Shown: positions 25,349-34,132, numbered from the stretch's first letter. The stretch is DNA of 64,000 nt from Candidatus Woesearchaeota archaeon CG10_big_fil_rev_8_21_14_0_10_37_12 (GCA_002762795.1 PCYA01000007.1:28416-92415); one strand, 5' to 3'. Notes: a model not told the origin generated them from the letters alone. A program made the numbers and translations.

Positions 25349-26587
25349 CTATTTTGAAAAAACCGTCCTTTCTTTTCCCTGATACTGCGAACCTAATACT
25401 TTAGAACCATACGGGCGCTCCACACCATTCGGAAAAAAGAACACCTGACCAAAACCAAGGATATCACCAGGATGAATAACTCTGCCAGTAAGCCACTTAG
25501 GCTGACGAGAAAAACCCCCCTCATAACCAGGATCAACCAAACCATCAGTCAGACCAATAACAGATAAATTACGCAAACCATCTGCAAAACTCGCTAAATG
25601 AGCAAAAGACCTATCAACAGGCTCCCCTGTAAAACCATACAAGTTATCCCAAAAACGAATAGCAACATGAGGAGACAATTTTAATTGCTCAACAGTCTCA
25701 ACAACAACATGATCTCTGTTTTCAACTCTGTACCCCCTGCATATATCGATCGGCTCAACAACATCACCAAGTTCGTCTCGCTTGTTAAAATCAATAGGCT
25801 TGTCCAATTTCTTCATTCTATACGCAACATTACTTGCGTGCACAACAAGCCGCCCACCACGAAACTCTGCATTAGGAGAAACAGACAAATAGCCCTCTTT
25901 AACAAGCAACGCAAACTCTCTTCGCGTACTAACCTCTACACCCATATCAAGCGAACGCACTAAACTACCACGCTCTGTTTCTTTACAACCATCAAATAAA
26001 TGTTCAAGAGTAGGAGCAACATCCTGATAAGGCTCAACAAAAACAAACATTTGCGCAAAACGATCACCATAACTTAACTGAACAGGATTAGGACCAAAAT
26101 TACCCACATCAAACTGCAAACCATCTGCAGAATTAAAGACAATATTTGGAGGACAAACAAAACATCCCAAACGCCTCAAACTACTCCTCGCTTCAATAGA
26201 AGGCAACAAATATCTCCCATCAAAACCACGCACAGAAAGCTCACGATCAGTCGTATAATCAGACTGGCGTCCAGGTTCAAACTCGATCTGTTCTGTCAAA
26301 ACAACAGTTGACCTCTGACCAGGAAGCAACACCGGACCACGAGAAATACAATCACCAAACCCTCTACTAAGCGGCTCCAAACCTTCAACTTCCTTAAACT
26401 TCAAATCAATAGTAACAGGCTGAATCCTGCAATCATCTGACAAATCTAGTGCAGGCGTAAAAGACATCAAACCAGCATTGATTGCTTGTCTCAAACCTCT
26501 ATCAGACAATATTCTGCGTCTATCTCCCACACGCCCATATTTTCTCGATTCCCAATCTTTATCTAACGGACTTGGCAACTTTATCAT
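25349..26587 (-). CDS. dCTP deaminase-like protein, tandem DCD domains
   Basis: The 412-residue protein resembles the long 2'-deoxycytidine 5'-triphosphate deaminases known from alphaproteobacteria, which contain two DCD-fold halves. Visible blocks are RIQPVTIDLKF, LLPGQRSTVVL, PSIEARSSLRRLGCFV and NPVQLSYGDRFAQMF in the first half. In the second half they are LSPHVAIRFWDN, GLTDGLVDPGYEGGF and VIHPGDILGFGQVFFF. SIEARSS is the usual catalytic/phosphate-loop segment (SSxxR). The enzyme would produce dUTP from dCTP. A hairpin array fills its upstream region. Confidence 0.8.
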   Translation of the reverse strand: MIKLPSPLDKDWESRKYGRVGDRRRILSDRGLRQAINAGLMSFTPALDLSDDCRIQPVTIDLKFKEVEGLEPLSRGFGDCISRGPVLLPGQRSTVVLTEQIEFEPGRQSDYTTDRELSVRGFDGRYLLPSIEARSSLRRLGCFVCPPNIVFNSADGLQFDVGNFGPNPVQLSYGDRFAQMFVFVEPYQDVAPTLEHLFDGCKETERGSLVRSLDMGVEVSTRREFALLVKEGYLSVSPNAEFRGGRLVVHASNVAYRMKKLDKPIDFNKRDELGDVVEPIDICRGYRVENRDHVVVETVEQLKLSPHVAIRFWDNLYGFTGEPVDRSFAHLASFADGLRNLSVIGLTDGLVDPGYEGGFSRQPKWLTGRVIHPGDILGFGQVFFFPNGVERPYGSKVLGSQYQGKERTVFSK

Positions 26588-26634
26588 AACAAAACTTTCA
26601 AAAAAATAGATTTAAAATTGTTTGCACTTATTAG

Positions 26635-26930
26635 TTAGAATAAAAATCCCACCGGAGCAGAGCTCCGGGGTACAACAAAAATCAAAGATTTTTGTGTACA
26701 GCAAAAAATACTTTTTTCGCGTACAGAAAACCTCAAGGTTTTCTTGTACAAGAAAATTCCTCGAATTTTCTTTGTATTTTTAAACTTCATCGGGAAAAAT
26801 CATATCGCAGCAGAGCTGCGGGGTACAAGAAAATCTCAAGATTTTCTGTACAGGAAAAGCAGGGCTTTTCCTTGTATTCGACCCAACATTTGAAATAAAG
26901 GAAATCAGTTTGATTTCCTAACTCAAAAAA
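26635..26930. repeat. Array of short hairpins punctuated by GTAC (family S, copy 1)
   Basis: This gap of about 350 bp carries no gene but at least seven consecutive small palindromes, each closed or followed by GTAC or GTAT. Examples are GGAGCagaGCTCC, CAAAAATCaaaGATTTTTG, GAAAACCTcaAGGTTTTC, GAAAATTCctcGAATTTTC, GCAGCagaGCTGC, GAAAATCTcaAGATTTTC and GGAAAAGC/GCTTTTCC. It begins with a T-like element (AATAAAAATCCCA...). Positions 26,814-26,900 are repeated exactly at 36,524-36,610. Confidence 0.8.
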
Positions 26931-26934
26931 TGTT

Positions 26935-27474
26935 TCACATTATTTTGAGTAAAGAGAACAACCCCTGATACACCTTCAAACCATCAAAAAACGGCAAAGG
27001 CAACATATTGAAAATAAACAAAAACAAATTGATCTGCTTAGTCACATACAAAATAAGAAACGTCTTTTTCTTCAATTTCTTTTTCTTTAAAATCGCCCAT
27101 GATGCCACAAACAATACCAGGTTTAATGCAGGACCTGCAAACGCGATCAAGCCAGAAGCACCAGGAGTTGCCTGACCATGAATACTCACATACGCAGGCA
27201 CGAAAAAGATAAGACCTGGGCTGATGAATTTCAAAACAACTCCAATCCCTAACCAAGTATACGCAGCATTAAACGTTGCCTGCAAACCAAAAAACATCGC
27301 CGCAAACTTATGCGCAAGTTCATGAAAAATAATTGCCGGAGCAGTCACCAAACACGCAAACTTAAACGCCTCTTTTGCAGAAGTATCATGACGCTTAAAA
27401 ATATCCATAAAAATAAAACCAACTACAACAATCATAATTATTGCATCAATTAATTCCCTGATTGAGAAAAGCAT
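26935..27474 (-). CDS. M50-family intramembrane metalloprotease (site-2 type)
   Basis: The 179-residue integral membrane protein has HELAHKFAA in the second helix (zinc ligands and Glu) and FNMLPLPFFDG in the C-terminal helix, supplying the third ligand Asp. This is the minimal S2P core without a PDZ domain. Such proteases cut membrane-bound substrates. A TATACC box is about 26 nt upstream. A substrate cannot be inferred. Confidence 0.88.
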   Translation of the reverse strand: MLFSIRELIDAIIMIVVVGFIFMDIFKRHDTSAKEAFKFACLVTAPAIIFHELAHKFAAMFFGLQATFNAAYTWLGIGVVLKFISPGLIFFVPAYVSIHGQATPGASGLIAFAGPALNLVLFVASWAILKKKKLKKKTFLILYVTKQINLFLFIFNMLPLPFFDGLKVYQGLFSLLKIM

Positions 27475-27513
27475 GCTTTTATTTTATGAGGATGGTATAA
27501 AAATATTGTGATA

Positions 27514-27550
27514 TGAGTTTGCAGTTCACAGTTAGCAGTATGAGGTAAGA
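27514..27550. repeat. Heptamer (AGT) repeat locus
   Basis: AGT occurs at 27,516, 27,523, 27,530 and 27,537, then GGT at 27,544, all in 7-nt register (units CAGTTCA, CAGTTAG, CAGTATG). Confidence 0.75.
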
Positions 27551-27575
27551 AACAAACAGAAAAAAGCTCCAAATA

Positions 27576-28487
27576 TCACACTTGTTTTGTCGGCACAAAA
27601 AAATTTCTGAACGCTTGATCAAGCTTAAACAAAACATGCTGCATTGATTCCTTTGTAACCTGCTGACTCAAATGAGCACCAGCAGCAAAAGACTTACCTC
27701 CACCATCAAATAATTCAGCAAGCAAACGCAAATCAAGATCACAATCATCACGCCTTCGCATCACAAAACGACCATCTTTAAACAACACAACAGCTACATC
27801 AACACCCGCATGACCATCCAAAATTTTCTGACACGCATCAGCAGAAGACAAAACAGCAAGTGACCTTGCAAAACCAAAACGATAATTTACATACGATTTG
27901 ACATGTAACGAACCAAGCAAAACCTTAAACGCCTCTTCTTTTTTCGCAAAATATTCTGCATGAACCTTCTCAAATTGATCAGACCAAAACACACCACGAG
28001 ACAACGCATTTAACAACAAAACAGGATCATATTGTGCAGCAATCAAATCAGACAATTTTAACGCTCGCTCATCCTGAACCTGCCAAAACTTCACATCACG
28101 CGCCAATAAAGCAAGACTCTTTGCAACCGAATCATTAACTAAAAAACGCTGCTGAACAAGCTCAGCAGTACAAAGATTATCTCTTGCTTTATCAAACAAC
28201 TTCACAGGAGGAACAACAGAATTTTCATCGTACGCACACCAATACACTAACTGATTCTTCTGAACAGCTTTTTCGAGCAAAGGCAAATGACTAGGAGAAA
28301 CAGAAACATCCAACACGAAAAATAACTTACCAGAATCCTCTGCCAACTCTTCAAGCTCATCCTGCAAACTCTCAGGATGCAAAAAACCACCAAAAACAAC
28401 AGGCAGATTTGACAAATTTGCATGACGAAAAATAATCGCAGCAGCAGCAACACCATCAAGGCATTCAGAACAATATACTGAAATCAT
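27576..28487 (-). CDS. DHH-superfamily protein with decayed DHH motif
   Basis: The 303-residue protein keeps the DHHA1 block FDGGGKSFAAGAHL near its C-terminus. The N-terminal Rossmann-like half includes CLDGVAAAAI (normally DxDGxxSA) and FVLDVSVSP. The DHH triad itself is replaced (YWCAYDENS), so nuclease activity is doubtful. Inactive relatives of RecJ include eukaryotic Cdc45 and some archaeal replisome proteins, so a structural role is possible. Start at ATG 28,487. Confidence 0.65.
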   Translation of the reverse strand: MISVYCSECLDGVAAAAIIFRHANLSNLPVVFGGFLHPESLQDELEELAEDSGKLFFVLDVSVSPSHLPLLEKAVQKNQLVYWCAYDENSVVPPVKLFDKARDNLCTAELVQQRFLVNDSVAKSLALLARDVKFWQVQDERALKLSDLIAAQYDPVLLLNALSRGVFWSDQFEKVHAEYFAKKEEAFKVLLGSLHVKSYVNYRFGFARSLAVLSSADACQKILDGHAGVDVAVVLFKDGRFVMRRRDDCDLDLRLLAELFDGGGKSFAAGAHLSQQVTKESMQHVLFKLDQAFRNFFVPTKQV

Positions 28488-28524
28488 ACTAAAAAAAATA
28501 TACAATTCACCTATAAAATCATTA

Positions 28525-28558
28525 TTAGTGTGCAGTAGACAGTTAGCAGTTTACATCC
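28525..28558. repeat. Heptamer (AGT) repeat locus
   Basis: AGT occurs at 28,527, 28,534, 28,541 and 28,548, exactly 7 nt apart. Confidence 0.75.
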
Positions 28559-28568
28559 AGAATTGGCA

Positions 28569-29228
28569 TCAAGACATAATTTTGTACCACTGGAACAACA
28601 ACCGATCAACAGGCTTCAACAAATCTAATTCTGGTCCAGACAAAGTAATACAGTGATTACTTAAATTTACAAGCGTTTCATTAGAAGTATGCAAATAAAT
28701 CACACTCTTTCCAAAATCACCACAAGTTACAATAGGACGATCAACACAAGCATCAGTCACATTTTTCGTGCAAGCCGCTTCAACAGAAACATTCAACGCG
28801 CGCACCATATGCAACGTGAGTTCTGAAACACCCAGCGCCAAATACTTAAAATCATCATACTCAGACTCAGGATCAAACGTTATGTACACAGGCATTTTCA
28901 CAAAACCTGAAAACTTACCAACTACTGGCACATCCTGAACTTGTTCAGGATTAAAACGAAAAGGAGCTTCGTAAGGCTGATCATCAAGCTCAATAGTAGT
29001 TTGCCACATACCACCAATCTGCTCAAACTTAAAATAATTATATTCTACTGTCGGAAGCGTTGGAGCAGAGTCATCAAAACCAAAAAACAAAAAACCAATA
29101 ACTACTAACAGCACAACTCCTGCTACAACACTGAAAATAATTGTTTGTTTAGATGCTTTGTACTCTTCCTGCTGCTCATCTTCTTCCTGTTTTAAGTCAT
29201 CAAGTTTATCAATATTTTTACCAGTCAT
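28569..29228 (-). CDS. Single-pass membrane protein, tandem paralogue A
   Basis: The 219-residue protein has a charged cytoplasmic N-terminus (about 25 residues), one transmembrane helix (about 28-50) and an extracellular domain with five Cys. It shares a layout with the upstream gene: a YNYFKF strand after the helix, a TTIELDDQPYEAPFRFNP segment, a Cys pair (VTCGDFGKS...NHCITL) and a C-terminal helix (LLKPVDRLLFQWYKIM). Start and stop overlap by 4 bp with paralogue B (ATGA). Function unknown. Confidence 0.65.
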   Translation of the reverse strand: MTGKNIDKLDDLKQEEDEQQEEYKASKQTIIFSVVAGVVLLVVIGFLFFGFDDSAPTLPTVEYNYFKFEQIGGMWQTTIELDDQPYEAPFRFNPEQVQDVPVVGKFSGFVKMPVYITFDPESEYDDFKYLALGVSELTLHMVRALNVSVEAACTKNVTDACVDRPIVTCGDFGKSVIYLHTSNETLVNLSNHCITLSGPELDLLKPVDRLLFQWYKIMS

Positions 29229-29794
29229 TCCATAACACCCAAGATAACATATAACAAACGTTCTGACTGTCTGTACAAGTCATACGCATCAACAGCAGAA
29301 ACCAAAATACAATTATTGCTTGCAGAAATGCTTGATTCATTTGCTTCCTGCAACTGAATAACTGGCTGATATTCTGTTGCATTCACACATGTGCGCATTG
29401 GTAATGAAGAATTTTCGGACGTAACTGCGCGCTCAATTAACTTTTGATCAGCTAAACGGAACTCTAAAGAATACTGCACATCACCAAAAAAATCAGCAAG
29501 AGAACTTGCATCATCATACGTTATCGTATAAATTGGCGCATTCAGCAATGCTTTTGTTTCATCACTCACATCAACATAATCCAAGTCTCCTGGGAAAAAC
29601 AAAAAACCATAATCTTGATTGTTAATTTCTGTTATGTACTGCTGCACACCATTTTGTGTTATCGGCCTGAATGAGAACTCACCATATACCAAATCGCTCG
29701 CTGTAGGAGAAGTATAATACGCAACAAAACCAAAAACAGAAGATACCATAATAAACGCAAAAAACAAACCGATTAATGCTTTCTTTTTATCCAT
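29225..29794 (-). CDS. Single-pass membrane protein, tandem paralogue B
   Basis: The 189-residue protein has one N-terminal transmembrane helix and an extracellular domain. YGEFSFRPI, QYITEINNQDYGFLFFP and the Cys pair (MRTCVN...NNCILV) align with the neighbouring gene. The C-terminus (LYRQSERLLYVILGVM) matches LLKPVDRLLFQWYKIM of paralogue A. The two likely arose by tandem duplication and are translationally coupled. Function unknown. Confidence 0.65.
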   Translation of the reverse strand: MDKKKALIGLFFAFIMVSSVFGFVAYYTSPTASDLVYGEFSFRPITQNGVQQYITEINNQDYGFLFFPGDLDYVDVSDETKALLNAPIYTITYDDASSLADFFGDVQYSLEFRLADQKLIERAVTSENSSLPMRTCVNATEYQPVIQLQEANESSISASNNCILVSAVDAYDLYRQSERLLYVILGVME

Positions 29795-29841
29795 GTAATA
29801 GTTGCGTTAACACTGGTTTAAAAGCATTGCGAAAAATAGAA

Positions 29842-29866
29842 AGTCAAAAATAAAGAGTTAAGAGTA
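29842..29866. repeat. Heptamer (AGT) repeat locus
   Basis: AGT at 29,842, 29,856 and 29,863 keep a 7-nt register. Confidence 0.5.
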
Positions 29867-29928
29867 CATATCGGAAAGCATAAAATAAGAGGCAACATTT
29901 AATAAAGATAAAACCATACAACAGAAAC

Positions 29929-30087
29929 ATGAAATGTGAAATCTGCAAAAAAACACTAGGAGAAACATTTCTTAAGAAAATTATTGGCACACACATAAAA
30001 GACGACAAAGGAAAAATGCACACTGTTTGCCACGAATGCCAGAAGAAACTGCAGGGCAAAGAAGCTATTCTGAAAGAATTGAAATAG
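29929..30087 (+). CDS. Small zinc-ribbon protein
   Basis: The 52-residue product has two CxxC pairs (C3/C6 and C34/C37) around a basic helix, typical of a small zinc ribbon that binds RNA or DNA. TTTAATAAA is 27 nt upstream of the ATG, fitting a leaderless mRNA. No known family was recognised. Confidence 0.72.
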   Translation: MKCEICKKTLGETFLKKIIGTHIKDDKGKMHTVCHECQKKLQGKEAILKELK

Positions 30088-30152
30088 ATAATTGATTAAC
30101 GAAAACCTTAAATGGATCATTTTCTGATAAACATGTATAAAGAGGTGTAATC

Positions 30153-30701
30153 ATGGTTGATGAAAAATTAAGAAGAGACATTCTTGACCAAGCTGCAAAC
30201 GTAACTACGCAAATCTGGAGCAGAACCGTAACAGACTTTATGACTGTTCCAAAACTATTACACGCAGATGCAACAGGAAAAGCAGAAACTATGGGCAAAA
30301 AACCACCATGGAGCAACTGCAACATACAACGAAACGCATTTACATTTGACCCAACAGCCAAAACAATAACCATCATCATAAAAGCAGACTGTGCAGGCGC
30401 AGGATACAGCGACACATTCAAAATACGCATTGAACTAACAGAAAAAGCAGGACAAGTAAACAAATTACCTGTATCAGGCAACTGGTTTTTTGAAACAACA
30501 GGAACAAGCGTGCAAGGAAGCCAAAACAGCGGAAATATTGAAGAGATAATCTATGCATCAGGATTATCAGACAACAAATTAGCAACAACAACAAAAAAAC
30601 TATTCGACAACACAATAAAACCATTACTCACCAAAGCAATGTCAGACAGAGCAGGATACAGACTATTTGGCGTGCAAAGAGCTTTGCAATTAAGTGCTTG
30701 A
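30153..30701 (+). CDS. Hypothetical protein
   Basis: The 182-residue soluble protein has a clear Shine-Dalgarno (GAGGTG) 7 nt before the ATG. It has an N-terminal helix, a central beta-rich part (AFTFDPTAKTITIIIKAD) and a C-terminal helical tail. No recognised motif. A/C-rich codons match plus-strand neighbours, which supports a real gene. Confidence 0.55.
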   Translation: MVDEKLRRDILDQAANVTTQIWSRTVTDFMTVPKLLHADATGKAETMGKKPPWSNCNIQRNAFTFDPTAKTITIIIKADCAGAGYSDTFKIRIELTEKAGQVNKLPVSGNWFFETTGTSVQGSQNSGNIEEIIYASGLSDNKLATTTKKLFDNTIKPLLTKAMSDRAGYRLFGVQRALQLSA

Positions 30702-30810
30702 ACTTTTTGTTTTTTATTCTGAAGAAGTTTCAATGAAAATCCACAGAATGTCGTAAACTACCACGATGCGCAGGAGAAGTTTTTAATAAGCCAACCACTA
30801 TTTTTTTCTT

Positions 30811-31428
30811 ATGGACGTGTACGTTGACTTCACCCAAAATTGGTTTAATCATCCAGATGAAAAAGTACGAACTCAGCTAGTTGAAAAGCTAAAAGAAAAC
30901 CTGCTGGAAATTTATAAAAACGATCTAGATAATAAAATTAACAGACTCAGAAATCTTAAGCTTACAGGCATTTTTAAAATTGATAAATTTGGAAATGAGT
31001 GGAGCGAATGCATTAGATGTTATGAAGATGGCAGATTTATTTCAACCGTTGTTCTCTGTGGTGCAATAGCTGAAAAAATTACTTGCGATTTAATTGAGGA
31101 AGCCAATATTCATATAAATAATAGTAAAATGACAAGAGAGCAAAAAGAGGGATTTTTTAGTTTAACACAAAAAGAAAGAATTAATCTATTGGCAGATTTT
31201 AAGATTCTTTCACATGAAGTTGCTGGTAAATTACAGCAGATAAGAGATAAACGAAATGATTACATACATCCAGAGAAGAAAAAGCCAATAAATTCGGAAA
31301 CTGACTCAAAAAATATGTTGAACTTATTAGAGAGTATTCTTAAAAAATTATATGAATTAGTACCCGAATCAGGTCAATTAACAAACATTAACCAACCACT
31401 GAAATTAAATAGAGAAAAAGTTGAATAG
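30811..31428 (+). CDS. HEPN-type protein, DUF4145-like
   Basis: The 205-residue protein has a helical core with LCGAIAEKITCDLIEEA and the Rx4H motif RNDYIH (R148-H153). HEPN domains use this motif for RNA cleavage in toxins and defence proteins. No partner nucleotidyltransferase (MNT) gene is next to it. A toxin-antitoxin pair follows downstream on the other strand. Codon use is less A/C-skewed than most plus-strand neighbours, which may suggest acquisition. Confidence 0.6.
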   Translation: MDVYVDFTQNWFNHPDEKVRTQLVEKLKENLLEIYKNDLDNKINRLRNLKLTGIFKIDKFGNEWSECIRCYEDGRFISTVVLCGAIAEKITCDLIEEANIHINNSKMTREQKEGFFSLTQKERINLLADFKILSHEVAGKLQQIRDKRNDYIHPEKKKPINSETDSKNMLNLLESILKKLYELVPESGQLTNINQPLKLNREKVE

Positions 31429-31557
31429 GTAAACGCAAGAACATATTTTTGGCTTTAAGCCATTTTGGCTCGGCTTCAAGATTTGTATTTTATCGTCGCT
31501 AAAAAATGTGTAGGAGTTACATTTTTTCGCACGCACAGATGTTCGCACAAGAAGATG

Positions 31558-31935
31558 CTATTTTCCCGTATACCCAAATATCTTATCATATGTTGGGTGA
31601 TCTACGATTTCGAATATTACGCTGATGATTCTTATTTCATCACCCGCAACGTAATATAATAGTCTCCAGAATTGTGAGAGTTCCATGCGAAAGAGGTTTG
31701 GCAGGTCTTTGTATTCTTTTGGCCAGAGTTTGTGAGCAACAACTTGTCCTGCGAATGGGTTTTGTTTGAGGTTGGTAATTGCTCTGTGTATACTGTCAAG
31801 CAGCTGTCTGTCTTCTTTTGGTGGTGTTTTGCCTAGTGCTTCGTAGGAATTAACTGTTTCTTGTAGTTTTGTTATTGCTTCGTTTGCTGTTCCTATTGTT
31901 TGCACTATTTTTTGTTTGTCTGCAAGTTTTACCAT
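31558..31935 (-). CDS. RelE-like toxin of a type II toxin-antitoxin pair
   Basis: From ATG 31,935 the protein has 125 residues with the RelE/ParE layout: N-terminal helices, NLKQNPFAGQVV, then a beta sheet with FRMELSQFWRLLYYV and RIISVIFEIVDHPTYDKIF. RelE toxins cleave mRNA at the ribosome. Its start overlaps the antitoxin stop by 7 bp. On the plus strand this stretch is G/T-rich, opposite to most of the window, suggesting a recent arrival or inversion. Confidence 0.72.
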   Translation of the reverse strand: MVKLADKQKIVQTIGTANEAITKLQETVNSYEALGKTPPKEDRQLLDSIHRAITNLKQNPFAGQVVAHKLWPKEYKDLPNLFRMELSQFWRLLYYVAGDEIRIISVIFEIVDHPTYDKIFGYTGK

Positions 31936-32201
31936 TGTTTTCCTTTGCTGAGAATTGCTCGAATGTCTTCTTTTGGCATGAAAATCCAAACCATACCATT
32001 AGGAGTGTATTCGATCTTTCCACTCTGTTGCAAATAAGAAATAACCAATTTAAGCGTGTTATGGTTCACTTGGCGAGGTAGCCTACGTTTAAGCTCGGCC
32101 ATGCTAAGCACTTCTTTCGCTTCCTTAATCACATTCTCAACCATGAGAATAGTATCGAGTGTTGGGCTGTGCGTTTCTGGTTTTTTGAGTAATTGCGGCA
32201 T
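31929..32201 (-). CDS. Winged-helix antitoxin
   Basis: The 90-residue protein has a winged helix-turn-helix (SMAELKRRLPRQVNHNTLKL, then YLQQSGKIEYTPNGMVWIF). It resembles MarR/Lrp-like DNA-binding antitoxins found beside RelE toxins in DPANN genomes. A GGTGA Shine-Dalgarno lies 7 nt before the ATG. It would neutralise the downstream toxin and repress the operon. Confidence 0.7.
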   Translation of the reverse strand: MPQLLKKPETHSPTLDTILMVENVIKEAKEVLSMAELKRRLPRQVNHNTLKLVISYLQQSGKIEYTPNGMVWIFMPKEDIRAILSKGKQW

Positions 32202-32305
32202 TGAAAATCACCTAAAAATTTACTTATTTGTTCATAATTGATACAAATATATAAACTTTCCTCTTTTTCACAACAAGCAAAGAATTTTAACAACCCTTCA
32301 TCATA

Positions 32306-32390
32306 AGCCTCCGAAGGGAGTTGCACCCTCGACCTGCGGTTCTTTCACAATGTTACGAAACCGCCGCTATAGCTACTAAGCTACGGAGGC
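32306..32390 (-). tRNA. tRNA-Thr (anticodon CGT), with 12-nt intron
   Basis: On the minus strand the acceptor arms GCCTCCG and CGGAGGC pair perfectly. The anticodon stem GCGGT/ACCGC encloses TT-CGT-A, then a 12-nt intron (ACATTGTGAAAG) at the canonical 37/38 position, then A38. The T-stem GAGGG/CCCTT is present. The discriminator base is T. CCA is not encoded. The T-loop reads TGCAACT instead of TTCRANT, which is unusual. Confidence 0.85.
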
Positions 32391-32438
32391 AAAATAATTT
32401 ATAGTTTGTAGTCAGAAGGTCTTTTTTAAAACTTGCTC

Positions 32439-33902
32439 TTAAAAATAAGTATTCTCAAAAGTAACTTCTTTAGATCTTCTGCCAAGATAACTCATGACCA
32501 TCGCAGTTCCTGCAGTTACCAGTGTTGCAAGTGCTACTGCCTCACCAACAGGACCTGCATACGCTTGCTGCAAGGCATCAAAATCAACAGCATTCATTAA
32601 CTCACCTACTTGCGCCGCAACTTGGGCTTTCTGCGCAACAATTTGTTCCATGCCATCACGCAATTGCTCAACACCTGAGTGCAACAAATCATACCCTTTT
32701 TGCGCAGCTGTTTTAGCTGCCTCATCAACACCTGCAGCAACAGCTGCTTGTTTCACATCAGCTGCCTGCATCGCTGCTTGATACACTGTATCTTTTGACA
32801 ACCAAGTAGCTGTTTTTAATTGTGTAAGATCAGTTTGCAAACCATCTTCTAACAGTGTTAACAAAGACTCATACTTTTGCTGAACACTTGCAACAGCCCC
32901 TGTAACTTTTGAATTCGCTACTGCACCCATTGTTAGCGCTGCTGCTAAACCAACAGCTGCTGCAGACTTATTATACCCTTTTGCACTCACTGCACGCACA
33001 ACAAAATATGTTGCAACAAGCGCGCCAACACCATACATTGCAGCATCAGCAGAATCTGCAATTACTAAATTCACATAATTTGAAATCTCTGCAGGAAGAT
33101 CTTTTGCTGCAGCTAAACGATCAATAATTGCCTGCCCATGCTTTTCAAAAACACTTTTTGTTGTTGTAAGCTCATTTGCTGCAGAAACTAATTTCCCATA
33201 CAAACCTTCAAGCTCAGTTTGTAAACGAGGGAGCTCGTCCCTATTTTTTATTCGTACTAATTTACCAAGTTTGTCAAGAATGCCAACAAGATCTGCATTA
33301 AGCGGAAGCTCTTGACCAGTTAACGCAGTATCAAGATAATTTGTTGCATTTTGCACTGCACTCACAACTCTTTTTGCTCCATCAACAACAGAGCCGCCTG
33401 CATCTCGAGAAAACTCATCAACTGCACCGCTTAGCTCTGATGTTTTTGGCGTTCCAAATAAAGACGAAACACCATCAACTAAATTTGTCAATGTACCTCC
33501 AGTTACGTCATCAACTAATCTTCCTGCTTCACGAGTTCCTTGCAACACAAATCCTGTTCCTTCACCAACTACATCAAACGCATCAGCAACCGCTTGTTTA
33601 GAAATACCTTCCTGCACTTCCAACTTTGTTCCTGCTAATGCTTGCGCTTCATCTCTTAACACTGCAGCATTATGTGCAAATTGCTGCACTGCACCATTTG
33701 CTTGTTCAGAAACAGGAACTCCTAACTGAGCAGAAACATCCCGAATAACCGCGTCTAAAGTAATTGCTGTATCAGCTGATTGTGCTGCAATTTGTTCTGC
33801 TGCAAACTCTTGTGCTTTGCCCACTAAAGAGCCTTTAACTGCGAGACCTGCAACTGGTAAACTTGCAACTACTGCTGCTTCGACGATGTTTATTTTTTTC
33901 AT
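32439..33902 (-). CDS. Large Ala-rich membrane-associated protein of unknown function
   Basis: The 487-residue protein is dominated by Ala/Val/Leu helices. The N-terminus is hydrophobic (VVASLPVAGLAVKGSLV), a central transmembrane pair lies near residues 290-330, and a last helix lies near 455-475. Long amphipathic coiled stretches lie between. The composition suggests a structural or surface-anchored protein. I recognise no family. It shows the usual T/G-rich minus-strand codon bias. Confidence 0.6.
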   Translation of the reverse strand: MKKINIVEAAVVASLPVAGLAVKGSLVGKAQEFAAEQIAAQSADTAITLDAVIRDVSAQLGVPVSEQANGAVQQFAHNAAVLRDEAQALAGTKLEVQEGISKQAVADAFDVVGEGTGFVLQGTREAGRLVDDVTGGTLTNLVDGVSSLFGTPKTSELSGAVDEFSRDAGGSVVDGAKRVVSAVQNATNYLDTALTGQELPLNADLVGILDKLGKLVRIKNRDELPRLQTELEGLYGKLVSAANELTTTKSVFEKHGQAIIDRLAAAKDLPAEISNYVNLVIADSADAAMYGVGALVATYFVVRAVSAKGYNKSAAAVGLAAALTMGAVANSKVTGAVASVQQKYESLLTLLEDGLQTDLTQLKTATWLSKDTVYQAAMQAADVKQAAVAAGVDEAAKTAAQKGYDLLHSGVEQLRDGMEQIVAQKAQVAAQVGELMNAVDFDALQQAYAGPVGEAVALATLVTAGTAMVMSYLGRRSKEVTFENTYF

Positions 33903-34070
33903 ATCTCTGTTACCACTCGACTTTTTTAATTAATTGTCGTCGTTATTTTGCCACAATCAACCAATAAGATAGTTCATAGTTTCACAATATTTAAATGTTT
34001 CTTTTTTAATCACTTTGGAAGGACTAATTTCTTTCTACAAATGTTTAAAAACTTTCCCCTGAATAAAAAC

Positions 34071-34132
34071 ACATGCCACGCATAGCAATAATCAGAAAAG
34101 AACGCTGCAATCCACAAGGATGCGGAGGATAC
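34071..34132 (+). pseudogene. Duplicated 5' end of the ABCE1 gene
   Basis: These 62 bp are identical to 34,422-34,483, the start of the ABCE1 gene (codons 1-20 plus 2 nt upstream). A TATA-like TTTAAAAAC is 27 nt before this ATG, so the fragment keeps the probable ancestral promoter. It would encode a 73-residue product that diverges after GCGGY and has no Fe-S cluster set. The 289 bp between the two copies are repeat DNA. Confidence 0.85.

Noticed and set aside
26692-26898. A 68-codon ORF in the hairpin array
   Set aside because: It reads through successive palindromes and has no promoter, ribosome-binding site or protein character.
26635-26930. Possible CRISPR array
   Set aside because: Units are self-complementary and differ from each other; the only constant part is GTAC or GTAT. 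There are no direct repeats of 25-37 bp with spacers and no cas genes.
32056-33601. Plus-strand ORFs opposite the Ala-rich membrane protein
   Set aside because: They consist of Leu/His/Gln-rich low-complexity translation of the reverse strand and lack starts with promoter support.
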